DNA of 5,438 nucleotides from JBFJWR01 sp041623535 (GTDB taxonomy: Bacteria > Pseudomonadota > Gammaproteobacteria > Pseudomonadales > JBFGWM01): assembly GCA_041623535.1 (NCBI GenBank), contig JBFJWR010000206.1, positions 1 to 5,438 of the forward strand, given 5' to 3'. The translations under genes and the position numbers were made by a program. Below, piece by piece: positions 5,348-5,438 of the stretch; the first letter of the stretch is position 1; each line of letters opens with the position of its first letter. The notes beneath the pieces are model-generated. The model saw nothing but the letters and a program-made list of their open reading frames with translations. It did no database searches and was not told where the DNA came from.

Positions 5348-5438
5348 TGGCAGCTGCCGCCGTGCAGGTCGGTCCTCCCGGCATCCTGGCGGAATTGCTG
5401 GCACGTTTTGAGGGCGCGGAAATCCTGCCGCAGTCCAC
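5347..5438 (+). CDS. nuoC: NADH-quinone oxidoreductase subunit C or fused C/D, N-terminal 30 codons (3' end outside window)
   Basis: The ATG at 5347-5349 overlaps the nuoB stop (TGATG). The frame is open to the window end and reads MAAAAVQVGPPGILAELLAR onward to QS. The 'ILAELLARF' segment resembles the helix that starts NuoC proteins, which form part of the hydrophilic arm of complex I. Too little is present for assignment on sequence alone; the call rests mainly on the invariant nuoA-nuoB-nuoC order. Because NuoA and NuoB look like the E. coli type, a fused nuoCD gene is possible. No ribosome binding site is evident, so translation probably depends on coupling to nuoB. Confidence 0.8.
   Translation, partial: MAAAAVQVGPPGILAELLARFEGAEILPQS

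Noticed and set aside
1..5438. CRISPR array, tRNA or rRNA genes
   Set aside because: No regularly spaced direct repeats and no cloverleaf or conserved rRNA segments were seen on either strand.

Overview
The window looks like chromosomal DNA of a GC-rich (roughly 60% by eye) gammaproteobacterium. The best clue is the start of a complex I operon whose NuoA and NuoB read like the Escherichia/Pseudomonas type (NuoB has the 'WVISMGSC', 'GGMYDVYSVVQGVDKF' and 'PGCPPRP' blocks). Ribosome binding sites are purine-rich and the operon genes are tightly coupled. No phage, plasmid or transposase gene is present. Genus cannot be fixed from the sequence alone.

Layout. 1-1332 (+): the 3' part of an FGGY-family sugar/polyol kinase, cut by the window start. 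1333-1635: a gap holding a 132-bp nested palindromic repeat (copy A). 1636-2436 (+): uppP, undecaprenyl-diphosphatase. 2414-3169 (-): a cytoplasmic glycerophosphodiester phosphodiesterase, convergent with uppP and overlapping its end by 23 bp. 3170-3680: a gene-free region with a 20-bp inverted repeat upstream of the phosphodiesterase, a second, inverted copy of the nested palindrome (copy B, 143 bp), an 11-bp-arm hairpin, a candidate sigma-32 promoter and a structured leader. 3681-4115 (+): a small heat-shock protein of the Hsp20/IbpA family, followed by a clear rho-independent terminator at 4149-4175. 4297 to the end (+): nuoA, nuoB and the first 30 codons of nuoC (possibly a nuoCD fusion), joined by a 1-bp gap and a 1-bp overlap.

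How the genes relate. Complex I is the respiratory NADH:quinone oxidoreductase. UppP regenerates the C55 lipid carrier for cell-wall synthesis. The phosphodiesterase releases glycerol-3-phosphate from deacylated phospholipids. The FGGY kinase phosphorylates an unidentified sugar or polyol. Hsp20 is a stress holdase. Apart from the nuo operon they look like separate transcription units.

The most interesting material is non-coding. The two repeat copies share a core but differ in their stems, and both arms of each stem change together so that pairing is kept. Each copy folds on paper into a long basal stem carrying two hairpins with NGGA loops. One hairpin reads GTACAGGGATGTAC in copy B and GTACATGGATGTAC in copy A, which matches or nearly matches the known high-affinity CsrA/RsmA RNA site. 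This suggests, but does not prove, a dispersed structured RNA element that binds a Csr/Rsm-type regulator.
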